64,000 nt of DNA from Glutamicibacter sp. JC586 (GCF_009805585.1 NZ_VHIN01000017.1:186001-250000); one strand, 5' to 3'. Positions 43,841 through 52,878 are shown, numbered from the stretch's first letter. Numbers and translations: made by a program. Notes: generated by a model from the letters alone, not told the origin.

Positions 43841-43964
43841 CTATATTCCCCTCAATCGCCTACAACGGCACGGCATCAGAGTATGCCACGCTGCGTATAA
43901 CCCTACTCTGGCCGTAACTGGCTAGCGATGGAGCTGATTATTGGGATCGCCGCTGGTTTTCCGC

Positions 43965-45245
43965 TTAGGTCACGGCATTTCGTACGGCGTACTCTTCGCG
44001 CTGCCATGCGTTGGTGTGCAGAATTTCACGCAGTTTCTCCACGGCATCCCAGATATCAGTGCGCGACAGGTACAGCGGGGTGATGCCGAAGCGCAGGACT
44101 TCAGGTTCCCGGTAATCGCCGATGACCCCTTGGTCGATCAGCGCGGCGATGATCTCGTAGCCATGCTCATGGCGGAAGCTGACGTGGCTGCCTCGCGCAA
44201 CATGCTCGCGTGGGGTCACCAGTTCCAGCCCATAACCAGCGCAACGCGTCTCAACCAGTTCAATGAAGAGATCTACTAGCTCAAGGGACTTGGCGCGCAC
44301 CTGGGTCATATCTGCTTCCAAGGCGATGTCGAGTCCTACCTCGACCATGGCCAGTGAGGTCATGGGCTGGGTGCCACACATGAATCGGCGGATGTCATTG
44401 GCTGGGGTGTAACTTTGTGACATTTCGAAGGGCTTGGTGTGGGACCACCATCCAGACAGCGGTTGCCAGAAACGTTCGTGGTGGCGGGCGTTGACCCAGA
44501 TGAAGGCCGGCGAGCCTGGTCCGCCGTTGAGGTACTTATATGTGCAGCCCACTGCATAGTCGGCATCCGCAGCATTTAGATCCACCGGCATAGCCCCTGC
44601 AGCATGGGCCAGATCCCAGATCACCAGCGCGCCTGAAGCGTGGATCGCAGCGGTAATCTCATCCATGTTCCACATGGCACCGATCCGGTAATTCACGTGC
44701 GACAGCGCCACGACGGCAACACTGTCATTCAAGGACTCGCGCAATGAATCCTCGTCATCGATGAGCTTCACCTCGTACGCAACGCCGGTCTCCTGAGACA
44801 GCGAGTTGACCAGGTCTGCCAAGCCTTCGGCAATGTAGATGTCGGTGGGGAAATTATCGCGTTCGGTCAGGATCACCCGGCGCTGTGGCGCATCGGCTTT
44901 TTGCGTGCGCAGTGCCGAGGCCAATGCCTTGAATAGGTTCAGCGTGGTGGTGTCGGTGATGGCCGTTTCATTGGGTTTTCCGCCGAGCAAGCTTCCCAGC
45001 TTGTCCCCCAGCTTCAGTGGCAGGTCGAACCAGCCGGCTGTGTTCCATGAGCGGATCAGGCCCTGCCCCCATTCTTCACTCACCACCTGAGCTGCCCTTT
45101 CGGCAGCGCCCTTGGGCAGAGCTCCCAGAGAGTTTCCATCAAGGTAAATGGTGTCCTCCGGCAGGATGAAACGGTCAGCGAAAGCCGTCAAGGGATCCGC
45201 TGCATCCAGCTGGGACAAGGCTTGACGCGTCAACTCGGTAGACAT
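43965..45245 (-). CDS. kynU: Kynureninase
   Basis: A 426-residue PLP enzyme that splits kynurenine into anthranilate and alanine. K237 in GCTYKYLNGGPGS is the cofactor lysine; DGNSLGALPKGA, DLAHAAGAMPVDLNAAD and the C-terminal ITPLYLSRTDIWDAVEKL are family features. GGAGAAA precedes the start. No kynA or kynB lies here, so the gene would serve kynurenine taken up from outside, or a pathway encoded elsewhere. A divergent Lrp-type regulator probably controls it. Confidence 0.92.
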   Translation of the reverse strand: MSTELTRQALSQLDAADPLTAFADRFILPEDTIYLDGNSLGALPKGAAERAAQVVSEEWGQGLIRSWNTAGWFDLPLKLGDKLGSLLGGKPNETAITDTTTLNLFKALASALRTQKADAPQRRVILTERDNFPTDIYIAEGLADLVNSLSQETGVAYEVKLIDDEDSLRESLNDSVAVVALSHVNYRIGAMWNMDEITAAIHASGALVIWDLAHAAGAMPVDLNAADADYAVGCTYKYLNGGPGSPAFIWVNARHHERFWQPLSGWWSHTKPFEMSQSYTPANDIRRFMCGTQPMTSLAMVEVGLDIALEADMTQVRAKSLELVDLFIELVETRCAGYGLELVTPREHVARGSHVSFRHEHGYEIIAALIDQGVIGDYREPEVLRFGITPLYLSRTDIWDAVEKLREILHTNAWQREEYAVRNAVT

Positions 45246-45322
45246 TTTTCTCCTAGGATTTCAGTTCTCCACGCTGTAGTTATCGTAGAATCAAACACAA
45301 GATCACGCGACTGATTCAGAAC

Positions 45323-45339
45323 TTTCATAAAGAATGAAA
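45323..45339. promoter_or_regulatory. Palindrome TTTCAT-N5-ATGAAA, candidate Lrp-type operator
   Basis: An exact 6-bp inverted repeat lies 10 bases before the start of the Lrp gene, in the 104-base divergent region with kynU. Lrp/AsnC proteins commonly autoregulate through AT-rich sites of this form. Confidence 0.5.
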
Positions 45340-45349
45340 TGAGATATCC

Positions 45350-45835
45350 GTGGAAAATTCTCTCTGGGAAGTGCAAGGCGATGCCGTTCCGAATCCTGTT
45401 CGCGTTGACGCGACCGATCTGGCGATCCTCTCGGAACTGAGCAAAGACGCCCGGATTCCCAATAACCTTCTCGCTGCCACGGTGGGCATAGCCCCTTCGA
45501 CGTGCCTCGGCCGGGTCAAGGCACTATCCACCGCCGGAATCATCACCGGTTACCACGCGGCGATCAATGAAAAACTGCTTGGCGTCACGGTCAACGCGAT
45601 GATTTCCGTGCTCGTCTCCCCCTCGGCCCGGGACCGGCTGCTTTCCTCGGCGAAGTCCCTGCAGCAGTTGCCCGAGGTCAAAGAGGTCTTCGTGCTCGGT
45701 GGATCGCCTGATCTATTAGTCCGGGTAGCTACCCGGAGCATCGATGATCTGCGCACCTTTGTTGCGGCTCATCTCGGATCCAACCGTGCGTTTTCTTCAA
45801 CCCAAACAGTGATTATCTTTGAGCACCTGCGCTAG
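45350..45835 (+). CDS. Lrp/AsnC-family regulator
   Basis: A 161-residue protein, GTG start. The winged helix at about 18-65 (DATDLAILSELSKDARIPNN, LAATVGIAPSTCLGRVKAL) is followed by the RAM ligand-binding domain (VKEVFVLGGSPDLLVRVATR). Divergent from kynU, a position known for KynR-type regulators that respond to kynurenine and activate kynU in proteobacteria. Regulation of kynU and the permease in response to kynurenine or tryptophan is inferred. Confidence 0.88.
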   Translation: MENSLWEVQGDAVPNPVRVDATDLAILSELSKDARIPNNLLAATVGIAPSTCLGRVKALSTAGIITGYHAAINEKLLGVTVNAMISVLVSPSARDRLLSSAKSLQQLPEVKEVFVLGGSPDLLVRVATRSIDDLRTFVAAHLGSNRAFSSTQTVIIFEHLR

Positions 45836-45895
45836 GTCTGCCTGCCCCGTCATCTAGTGGCATCTCTCATCTAGATCTCATTTGCATCCGGAACA

Positions 45896-46342
45896 ATGGG
45901 TGGCATGGGAAAGGAAACGTTGCGCCGCATCGTGGCTTCCATCGCCGTCGTGGCGATCATCTGCTTGGGAGCCTTCGGGATCAGCCGCGCCTTGGGCGGC
46001 CCCTCGGATCAAGATCTAGGTGAAGGATTCATCTTCGAAGAAGAGTCCCCCTCACCGACCAGCGGAGTACCTAATGGCCCAACCCCATCGCCAAGCCCCT
46101 CCGCATCCAAGACCGCAAAGCCCACGCCATCCCCCACCCCCAAGCCGAGTAGCTCTACGAAGAAACCCACGCCTAAGCCCACGCCGACGGTCAAGCCCAA
46201 ACCAAAACCCACGGCTCCGGTTCCGCCTAAGAAAACCGTCACCCCATTGCCACCGTCAGGGAACCAAAACTACGATGACGACGATGATGATGACGATTAC
46301 GAGTCTGATGACGACGATGACGAGCTAGATGACGATGACTAA
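45896..46342 (+). CDS. Membrane-anchored protein with Pro/Lys-rich stalk and poly-aspartate tail
   Basis: A 148-residue protein. One hydrophobic helix (about 12-34) anchors it; residues 50-118 are a Pro/Ser/Thr/Lys-rich stretch with PTPSPTPKPSSS and KPTPKPTPTV-type repeats; the last 22 residues are almost all aspartate. The tail faces outside if the helix is a signal anchor, and could bind calcium or other cations. The end overlaps the histidine kinase start. Start is ATG 45896 or 45905. This may be a sensor accessory or cell-wall protein; function unknown. Confidence 0.7.
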   Translation: MGGMGKETLRRIVASIAVVAIICLGAFGISRALGGPSDQDLGEGFIFEEESPSPTSGVPNGPTPSPSPSASKTAKPTPSPTPKPSSSTKKPTPKPTPTVKPKPKPTAPVPPKKTVTPLPPSGNQNYDDDDDDDDYESDDDDDELDDDD

Positions 46343-47783
46343 AGCACCCGAACGCCGATGGTCCATCCGCGCTCGCGTGCTCACCGGCATGTTGCTTCTA
46401 GTTGGCCTAGCCCTAGTGGCCGCGGGTGCCGCCAGCTTCGCTGTGCAACGCCACGAGCTCAATGAACGTCTTGATGAATCCCTCTCCCGTTCCGTTAAGG
46501 AATTCGGCGTACTGACCGAAACGGGTGTCGACCCGCGAACAATGAAAAGGTTCGAGCACGCTGAAGACCTGCTCTACATCGCTATGCAGCGCACCTTACC
46601 CTCACCCAAACAGGGAATGGTCTCCCTTGTTGGCAAGGAGGTCCGTTGGACTGCGCCGGATATCGTGGGCACCCGACTAGAAGACGATCCCGAATTCATC
46701 GACTGGGCCTTCCAAGTCCAAGACAGCAACCACATTCGGCTGGGCACCGTAAAAACGGATATCGCTACCTATCGGGCCGTTGTCGTTCCAGTGAGCCTTC
46801 CGGCCGATCATGAGCGCGGCTCCTTCGTCTTGGCCTATGACTACTCAGCCGAGGCCATCGCCAATGACCGGAACTTCATGATCTACAGCGCCGTAGGCGC
46901 GTTAGTCATGGTGCTCTCAGCTCTAGCGGCTTGGCTTGTGGTGGGGCGAATGCTTGAACCCATTCGCAAACTGCAGACCACCGCACAGCAGATCTCTGAA
47001 ACCGACGTCTCCCAACGCATTGAAGTCTCCGGCAACGACGAATTTGCGGACCTAACTGTCACAGTCAATGAAATGCTGGACCGTATTGACGGCGCACTCA
47101 AAGCCCAACGCCAGCTGCTGGACGATGTGGGTCATGAACTGCGCACACCGGTGACCATCATCAACGGCCACCTGGAATTGATGGATCCTGATGATCCGCA
47201 GGATGTGAAGCAGAGCCGCGATATTGCCATGGACGAGCTGGGCCGCATGTCCCTGCTGATCAATGACCTAGTGACGCTCGCCAAGTCCAACCGCACGGAC
47301 TTCCTGCAGATTGAGCCGGTCCAGGTGGGCAAGCTGCTTGATGACATCTTGGACAAGGCCCGCGGCCTCGGCCAGCGCCAATGGCGCATCGATTACCGCA
47401 CCGAGGCTACCGTCAAACTGGACCCGATACGCCTGACCCAGGCCATGCTGCAGCTCTGCGCCAATGCCGTGAAATTCTCCGAGGATGATAGCCGCATCGC
47501 ATTGGGCAACGAGATCCTACGCACTGGACATGGAGAGACCACCCTGCGCTGGTGGGTCTCCGATGCCGGCAGTGGCATCCAATCAGAGGACCTGGAACGC
47601 ATCTTTGAACGCTTTGGACGCGGGCAGAACTCTGCACGCTCGTCGGGCTCCGGGTTGGGATTGAATATTGTGCAAGCCATCGCCGAAACCCACGGTGGCC
47701 GCGTCTGGGTAAACTCGAAGCCAAGCAAGGGTTCCACGTTCTATATTGATTTGCCGCTGTCGACTGGAAGCAAGGAAGCATGA
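46329..47783 (+). CDS. Sensor histidine kinase
   Basis: A 484-residue membrane kinase. Helix 1 is at about 17-37 (LTGMLLLVGLALVAAGAASF), an extracellular sensor of about 140 residues follows, and helix 2 is near 185-205. Then come HAMP, the H-box DDVGHELRTPVTII and an HATPase domain with GSGLGLNIVQAIAETHGG. It overlaps the gene for the aspartate-tailed protein by 14 bases and the regulator gene by 4, so all three are expressed as one unit. Confidence 0.9.
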   Translation: MTMTKAPERRWSIRARVLTGMLLLVGLALVAAGAASFAVQRHELNERLDESLSRSVKEFGVLTETGVDPRTMKRFEHAEDLLYIAMQRTLPSPKQGMVSLVGKEVRWTAPDIVGTRLEDDPEFIDWAFQVQDSNHIRLGTVKTDIATYRAVVVPVSLPADHERGSFVLAYDYSAEAIANDRNFMIYSAVGALVMVLSALAAWLVVGRMLEPIRKLQTTAQQISETDVSQRIEVSGNDEFADLTVTVNEMLDRIDGALKAQRQLLDDVGHELRTPVTIINGHLELMDPDDPQDVKQSRDIAMDELGRMSLLINDLVTLAKSNRTDFLQIEPVQVGKLLDDILDKARGLGQRQWRIDYRTEATVKLDPIRLTQAMLQLCANAVKFSEDDSRIALGNEILRTGHGETTLRWWVSDAGSGIQSEDLERIFERFGRGQNSARSSGSGLGLNIVQAIAETHGGRVWVNSKPSKGSTFYIDLPLSTGSKEA

Positions 47784-48448
47784 GCCAAATATTGATCGTC
47801 GAAGATGAACCCCGCATCAGCTCGTTTGTCGCCAAAGGGCTGCGGGCTGCCGGGCTGACTTCCTCCATTGCAGAGACGGGCCACGACGGATTCACCCAGG
47901 CACTCGACGGCGAGCATGAATTGATCATCCTGGATTTAGGCTTGCCGGATGAAGACGGGTTCTCCGTTCTGCGCCGATTGCGGGCAGCACAGATCACCAC
48001 TCCGGTCATCATCCTGACCGCTCGCGGAAGTGTTGAAGACACTGTCGCCGGGCTGCAAAACGGCGCGGATGACTACATGGCCAAGCCATTCCACTTTGAT
48101 GAGCTGCTCGCCCGAGTGCGGCTGCGCTTGCGGACCGAAGACAACGCCCCTGAGGTTTCTTCCTTGACCCACGAAAATCTGCACATGGATCTGCTGCGCC
48201 GGAGGGTCACCGTGGATTCAACCGAAGTGGATCTTTCAGCCCGCGAATTCGCCCTGGCCGAAGCCTTTTTGCGCAACCCCGGCCAGGTACTCAGCCGGGA
48301 GCAGCTGCTTTCGCGGGTGTGGGGCTACGATTTTGATCCTGGTTCTAACGTGGTTGACGTGTATGTACGCTACCTTCGCAATAAGCTCGGCTCTGCACGC
48401 TTCGAGACTGTCCGCGGCTTCGGCTACCGGCTGGCAGCCGCAAAATAA
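47780..48448 (+). CDS. Response regulator, OmpR/PhoB family
   Basis: A 222-residue regulator. The receiver domain has ILIVEDEPRISSFVAKGLRA, the phosphoacceptor aspartate in LIILDLGLPDEDG, and the switch lysine in YMAKPFHFDELLAR. The DNA-binding winged helix at about 125-220 ends VDVYVRYLRNKLG...TVRGFGYRL. Partner of the kinase just upstream. Target genes may include the VTC/DUF4956 pair that faces it. Confidence 0.92.
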   Translation: MSQILIVEDEPRISSFVAKGLRAAGLTSSIAETGHDGFTQALDGEHELIILDLGLPDEDGFSVLRRLRAAQITTPVIILTARGSVEDTVAGLQNGADDYMAKPFHFDELLARVRLRLRTEDNAPEVSSLTHENLHMDLLRRRVTVDSTEVDLSAREFALAEAFLRNPGQVLSREQLLSRVWGYDFDPGSNVVDVYVRYLRNKLGSARFETVRGFGYRLAAAK

Positions 48449-48464
48449 CTAGCCTTCGCGAGGC

Positions 48465-49292
48465 TTAGCGCAAGGTGGGATCCGGGACAAAGTTCTGTTG
48501 CAGCAGCCGGCTCCAGCGGTTTGCCGGCAGATGCGGATTGAGCAGAGCCACTCCGATGCAGTACTTGGACATGGACACTTCCCTGATTCCCAGCTCCGCC
48601 AGCGCCCGGTCCGAGGCTCCGCGGCCATCGGCAGACTTCGTCTCAACAACAATCAAGTCTGGCCCGTTGAGGTGAGTCTTTGAGTTGGCGTATTCCAGTT
48701 CGACGTCGCAGGTCAGGCGTTCGGAATCGATGGGGTTCACGAAAGTTGCACGTGTATAGGAACTGTCCAGCACAGGTTGCAGCTCTGGGACTTCCTGACC
48801 GTACTCACTGTCTAACACGGATTCCAGAAACTGTAGGTTCTCTTCAGTCAGCTCGCCTGCGGCATCCAGGTCTTGCTGGATCCGGTGTTTCACGGTTGCC
48901 CCGCGCAGACCCTTGGTCTTAATCTCGAACATGGACAGTCCAGTATCCGCGTAAGTTCTGGAGCGGACCTTGTAGCGTCTGCGTCGGCCTTGCCGGTGCG
49001 CCCGATACTGGTCAAAGTCTTCGGTATCGAAGTACACAGATTCATAGCGGAAAGTGCGAAGACCCTCGATCTGCATGATCTTGAACTTCTCGCCGAGGCG
49101 TTCCGACAATGCAGTGAACTGTTGTGGAGTGAGCAAGAATTTCTTATCAACACGCGTTTGTAGCGCGGCTTCAGACACCACTTCTTCCAAGCTGATCGGT
49201 TCTCGGCAGGCAACTGCTTCTTCCAACGCCTCACGAGCCTTTATCGCCCGGTCAGTTTGAATACGGCTATCCACGGCAGTCATTAGGACCAC
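48465..49292 (-). CDS. VTC-domain protein (polyphosphate polymerase-like)
   Basis: A 275-residue protein of the VTC superfamily. RVDKKFLLTPQQFTALSERL, the tunnel-lining YESVYFDTEDFDQYRAHRQG followed by basic RRRRYKVRSRTYADTG, SMFEIKTKGLRG, and VVETKSADGRG match the catalytic tunnel that makes polyphosphate in yeast Vtc4. The bacterial members' activity is less sure. It overlaps the DUF4956 gene by ten bases. In other bacteria the same pair sits with CotH-type proteins. Confidence 0.85.
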   Translation of the reverse strand: MVLMTAVDSRIQTDRAIKAREALEEAVACREPISLEEVVSEAALQTRVDKKFLLTPQQFTALSERLGEKFKIMQIEGLRTFRYESVYFDTEDFDQYRAHRQGRRRRYKVRSRTYADTGLSMFEIKTKGLRGATVKHRIQQDLDAAGELTEENLQFLESVLDSEYGQEVPELQPVLDSSYTRATFVNPIDSERLTCDVELEYANSKTHLNGPDLIVVETKSADGRGASDRALAELGIREVSMSKYCIGVALLNPHLPANRWSRLLQQNFVPDPTLR

Positions 49293-49963
49293 GTCTCCTG
49301 CTTGGCTCTATTCTGCACTGAGGAATTCTGGGCAGCGCTCTGTCCCTTAGCCAGTTCGTAAGTACCTGCATAGTTCTGCGCCTTAGCGTGGTTGCTATCC
49401 GAGCTAGTGGACGAAGCGGCATTGGTGCGGAATCGAACATCAACGATGGTTAGATCTCGAACCATATCCAGCTCAACAACCACGGTGCGCAGGACCTTGG
49501 CATCAAGCAGCTCTTCTAAAGCCGTCTGGAGCTCAGCCTTCTTGGCGTAGGACTTCTCCAAGGTGACTGTCTGGCGTTCGGTCCGTGGGGCGAAACTTGG
49601 GTGGTCCGCCAGGAACATGACCAGCACCAGGGCTGCGGTAGCGGACGGGGCCAACCATGCCGGGTCCGGGTGCAGGCCGTTGACCAAACCAATGGCCAGG
49701 GAAATGAAATAATAGGCGACTTCTTCCTGAGTCAGCGTGTCTGAGCGAAGGCGGATGATTGAAAGGATGCCGAAGAGGCCAAGACCCAACCCCATGCCGG
49801 CTCCGCTGCCGGAGAGCAGCAAGGTGACCGCGAAGATGCCCATGCTCAAGGCGATGTATGCAAGTACGAGGTCACGGCGGAAGTGTCGACGGAAGTATAC
49901 GAAGTACACCAACACGGTAATGCCGATGACATTTGAGGCTAGTCCTGTCCAGAAAGACAACAT
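49283..49963 (-). CDS. DUF4956-family membrane protein
   Basis: A 226-residue protein with four hydrophobic segments in the first half (to about 125), including the family block GLGLGLFGILSIIRLRSDTL with TQEEVAYYFISLAIGL, and a soluble ferredoxin-like C-terminal part ending in a polar low-complexity tail. The ATG at 49963 is chosen because AAGGGA lies seven bases before it. Its stable pairing with VTC proteins suggests a membrane partner in polyphosphate handling; no activity is known. Confidence 0.8.
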   Translation of the reverse strand: MLSFWTGLASNVIGITVLVYFVYFRRHFRRDLVLAYIALSMGIFAVTLLLSGSGAGMGLGLGLFGILSIIRLRSDTLTQEEVAYYFISLAIGLVNGLHPDPAWLAPSATAALVLVMFLADHPSFAPRTERQTVTLEKSYAKKAELQTALEELLDAKVLRTVVVELDMVRDLTIVDVRFRTNAASSTSSDSNHAKAQNYAGTYELAKGQSAAQNSSVQNRAKQETWS

Positions 49964-50233
49964 TCTTATCCCTTTCAAAAGTATGAAGCGATGATCACTT
50001 CTAAATGAACTTTAGGAGAACAGGATGAAGACAAAAGTAGAACTAGATGAGAATGCCTTCATATTTCGATGAAGCACTTGACTTGAGGTTTTTGGAAATC
50101 AGACTAAATTTTCAGACTGGTTTCTGATCGCCTGCGAGGCATTGTGGAAGCCGGGAGGGAGTCTGGGCCAAGCTCCAGCAGCAGGAGATCAGGCACGCGT
50201 CGGCGTTGCTAGTGGCTCGCCAATTCGTTCCGA
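49964..50233. other. Intergenic region between the VTC operon and the toxin graveyard
   Basis: No convincing gene. A 15-codon plus-strand frame at 50025-50072 has AGGAG in front but no other support. The promoter of the DUF4956-VTC operon should lie near 49980-50100. Confidence 0.4.
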
Positions 50234-50700
50234 GCAGGTCAGTTTACTCGATGGTATTCCTGTGAACGCTCGGCGGAAGTTGCAGGACCTTCATCAAGAA
50301 ATTCCGCGTGTACCAACCGAGTTCGAGATCTATTAGCGTCCAGGCTCGAAGGAATCCGCAACTTGGTCTTTATTATCCGGATTTGCAGTCTTACCGCTAA
50401 CGTTGATCCTTCCGCGATTCTTCGTATGAACGACAACAAGCGGCGCGGCAGCACCTCCACGAAGCCCCATCCCACCCGAAACAGTTGCAGCAGAAACGAC
50501 CTCGCGCTTCCAGTCTTGGCAATGCCTCGTATTTAGCCGCGGACCGCTTACGATCAAACCAACTCATACAAACATCAAGGCAAAGATAATAAAAGAGATA
50601 GTGAAACCTTTTGCTTTCTACACGCTCAGCCACCAGACATACAGCAAGGCCGTCATGCGCAAGGCCCACGAAATCAGTTTCGCATCGACCGCGTCTTTTC
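50234..50700 (-). pseudogene. Decayed copy of the Rhs immunity-like gene at 57444
   Basis: In pieces across frames it reads TVSGGMGLRGGAAAPLVVVH, TKNRGRINVSGKTANPD, LELGWYTRNF and SQEYHRVN. These match VVSGGDGFRTGGAAPHIVV, TKNCGRINVDGKTVDPD, FEIGWYSRYI and SQEYHKLN of the intact gene at 57444-57893. At least two frameshifts and an early stop make it a pseudogene. It ends the array of broken toxin and immunity modules. Confidence 0.75.
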
Positions 50701-51020
50701 ATTCATACGTAGCGGCTAAATCTGGGGTCGCAGCGGTGGCGTCCCACTACAAATCAGTGCCATCAATCCCTGCGAGGTCGCCCAGCGAATCAACCCACAT
50801 CTCCTGCGTCACAGGTTCACGAACGGGTGCACCGGCGGCAGGATCCAAGGCCGTGGTGGTGATGCCGTTCAGCCGGCCGGTGACGGCCCACTCAAAGTCG
50901 CACCCCGTCGTATCAGAACGCTCACTTATACGCCGGCCAGCACCGCCATAAGCATAGGTAACGGTTTCCACTGTTCCATCAATGCTGCTGGTGGTGCGTG
51001 AAAATAACCGGTCCACCGTT
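50701..51020 (-). pseudogene. Fragment of an Rhs repeat core
   Basis: The frame holds LFSRTTSSIDGTVETVTYAY, GGAGRRISERSDTTG and TGRLNGITTTALDPAAGAPV, closely matching residues around 1350-1440 of the intact Rhs protein (for example GGTVETVAYAYDGAGRRISE). It ends with a stop at the place where the intact gene has WWDTTA. Both ends are cut. It shows that an Rhs core once lay further downstream, or was duplicated by recombination. Confidence 0.8.
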
Positions 51021-51176
51021 TACTGGACGAACTCAGCGGCGACGTAGCCTACTGTTTCCTCATTCCTTTGCAGGTTGCGTGAGAGTGTCACTTCAGAGAC
51101 TGGTCTCACTCTCAACGCCGGGGGACCTGAAAATGATCAAGAAGTTTCAAGTCTGATGACTGCATTTCTTTCCGTC

Positions 51177-51497
51177 TTAAATTTTGGATGGGGGAATGAT
51201 AAATTCCATCAGCCTTCGACTTGCAAACGACCTGACTACATTCGTCGCATTAGTTAATTCTCGAGATTTCTTAGCATTTTCCGGAAAGTACATTTCCACG
51301 ATTCCACCTGGGCGGCTAGCAAGCAAGCTCCTCAATTCGGTACGAAGCTTAGCAGTCTGCTCTTTGGATGGATTAGACAGCAGTTTCCGATAGACGTCAT
51401 CTATTGCGCGTGAAAAATTGCATTCATCAATCTCTTTCAAGAGTTCGACAAGAGTCCTGAATGCGTTGTCTAGCTCAGTTTCCATCTGAATTCTCAT
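51177..51497 (-). CDS. Candidate immunity protein for the TNT-like Rhs tip
   Basis: A 106-residue soluble, mostly helical protein. Its ATG overlaps the toxin-tip stop by four bases (51494-51497); an internal METELDNAF start is possible. A broken copy with METNLDHAFKTLIRLL lies after the broken copy of the same tip near 54.6 kb, so the two genes move as a pair. This linked duplication is the best evidence that it is the cognate immunity protein. No known family recognised. Confidence 0.65.
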   Translation of the reverse strand: MRIQMETELDNAFRTLVELLKEIDECNFSRAIDDVYRKLLSNPSKEQTAKLRTELRSLLASRPGGIVEMYFPENAKKSRELTNATNVVRSFASRRLMEFIIPPSKI

Positions 51498-52654
51498 TGC
51501 GGTAGTGGGGATGAATTTATTATTGTTCCCTTTTGAGGCAAGGTTCTAGTCTCACCTTCTAGCGGGATTTCCCATTGATACTTAGGGATATACATCTGCT
51601 CCGTTCCACCAGGGTAAATTTTGTCTTGGTATTTTCCGTCGCGTTGCGGCGCTACGATACCTGAATACCTTTCTGTATATTCCTTAAACTCCGCCTGGTA
51701 TCTCGTAGTGTACGAAGTCGGCCCGTAATTTGGATTGTAGCCTTCCTCATGATTTTTTGACTGCCAGTGCAACGGCAAAGCTTTATCGTTGCGCACCTGC
51801 GCGAGATTTTGCGGTACATCATGTGACCAGAATTCGCCGAATGGCCGGTTGTCGTTTCCGACTCGGTTGAGAATTTCCGGCTTGTGATTATATCCCGATC
51901 GGTAGAACCCGTACTTGAACGTTTTCATGGTATCCCAGCTGAGCCATTTAGGCTTGTACGCTGTGACCCCACCGGGCAGAGCGCCAGCCAAGGTTGCCGC
52001 TCCAAGTTCGCTGGTCTCGATCTTTCCGTCGTTCTTGATAAGTCGCTCCACGCTACTGGTCGCAGCCCCCTCGACAGCGCCACTACCAGCCCCGATTGCA
52101 GCTCTCGAACCAAGACTCAACGTCTTCCCAGCAGTTTTCATAGCGATAAATGCACCAGATCCACCACCTAGTGCACCAGAAAGAGCTCCGACGCCGGCGT
52201 CTTTTGCTACTGTAGACCAGTCGATTTTGCCCGTTGAAAGCTCCTGATTAGCCATCGACATGCCTCCACTGATCATCCCGCCTGAAGCAGCCATGAGCGC
52301 AAGACCAGCCGGCCCACCAACCCCAGTGAACATCAATGCGACCCCAGCGAGAGCGATAGCACCACCAGCGATAACACCTTTGTGCTCACCAATCCATTTA
52401 CCAGCAGTTTTCAGCCCATGCCGGATGGAAGATAAGGTGCTCTTCGCTCCTTCCAACGCAGAATGGCCAAATGACTTCGCTTGATTCCAGATGTTCTGGC
52501 TCTGCTGGGCATCGTTGTAGGACTTGAGCTCCTCAGCGCTCACGGTCTGCAACCCCAACGGGTCAATCTGATGCACCGGATCATTACCCGCATACGAATA
52601 AGGATTAGACGCCCAACCAGCACCCGTAATCGGTTCCAAAGCATCAGTACTCAA
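51494..52654 (-). CDS. Orphan Rhs C-terminal module with TNT-like toxin tip
   Basis: A 386-codon displaced Rhs end. It begins inside the conserved core-closing motif (STDALEPITGAGW, NPYSYAGNDPVHQIDPLGL), continues with the glycine-rich hydrophobic linker shared with the intact Rhs protein (ALMFTGVGGPAGLALMAA), and ends in a unique tip of about 150 residues. The tip has NRVGNDNRPFGEFWSHDVP, YSGIVAPQRDG and YPGGTEQMYIPK, a layout that recalls TNT/NAD-hydrolase-like or ADP-ribosyl-type tips; this is tentative. The apparent TTG start is not a real one: upstream sequence (52655-52737) is unrelated. It may serve as a donor for tip swapping rather than be expressed. Confidence 0.7.
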   Translation of the reverse strand: MSTDALEPITGAGWASNPYSYAGNDPVHQIDPLGLQTVSAEELKSYNDAQQSQNIWNQAKSFGHSALEGAKSTLSSIRHGLKTAGKWIGEHKGVIAGGAIALAGVALMFTGVGGPAGLALMAASGGMISGGMSMANQELSTGKIDWSTVAKDAGVGALSGALGGGSGAFIAMKTAGKTLSLGSRAAIGAGSGAVEGAATSSVERLIKNDGKIETSELGAATLAGALPGGVTAYKPKWLSWDTMKTFKYGFYRSGYNHKPEILNRVGNDNRPFGEFWSHDVPQNLAQVRNDKALPLHWQSKNHEEGYNPNYGPTSYTTRYQAEFKEYTERYSGIVAPQRDGKYQDKIYPGGTEQMYIPKYQWEIPLEGETRTLPQKGTIINSSPLPQ

Positions 52655-52870
52655 GAACCCACGAGCTTGTGCGGTGCGATCTTGTTGCTGTCTTCGAGCA
52701 GTCGGCGATCAGCGTCAGTGATTCGGGTGTTTGGCATACCCGCAAATCAATGCTCGGCGAAGTTCACACGCGGATCGACGCAAGGGTCGGGTTTGGGTCA
52801 TTGAATCCGATTTTGATCTGCCCCAGCCATAGCCCCTTGCACACGGCCTTCGAATAATGCTCAGTGAGGC
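52651..52870 (-). other. Junction sequence joined to the Rhs module
   Basis: A short minus-strand frame (52651-52737) reads MPNTRITDADRRLLEDSNKI and ends APHKLVGS at the point where Rhs homology begins in another frame. Upstream to 52870 stops occur in every frame. The break lies within a few bases of the ARGFLST motif, so it marks a recombination or insertion scar. The fragment's origin is unknown. Confidence 0.4.
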
Positions 52871-52878
52871 GACAAACG

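Noticed and set aside
46270-46340. Tandem GAT/GAC repeats taken as a DNA repeat element
   Set aside because: They encode the poly-aspartate tail and are explained by coding.
50025-50072. A 15-codon plus-strand frame with a good AGGAG
   Set aside because: Too short to support, no regulated gene follows on that strand.
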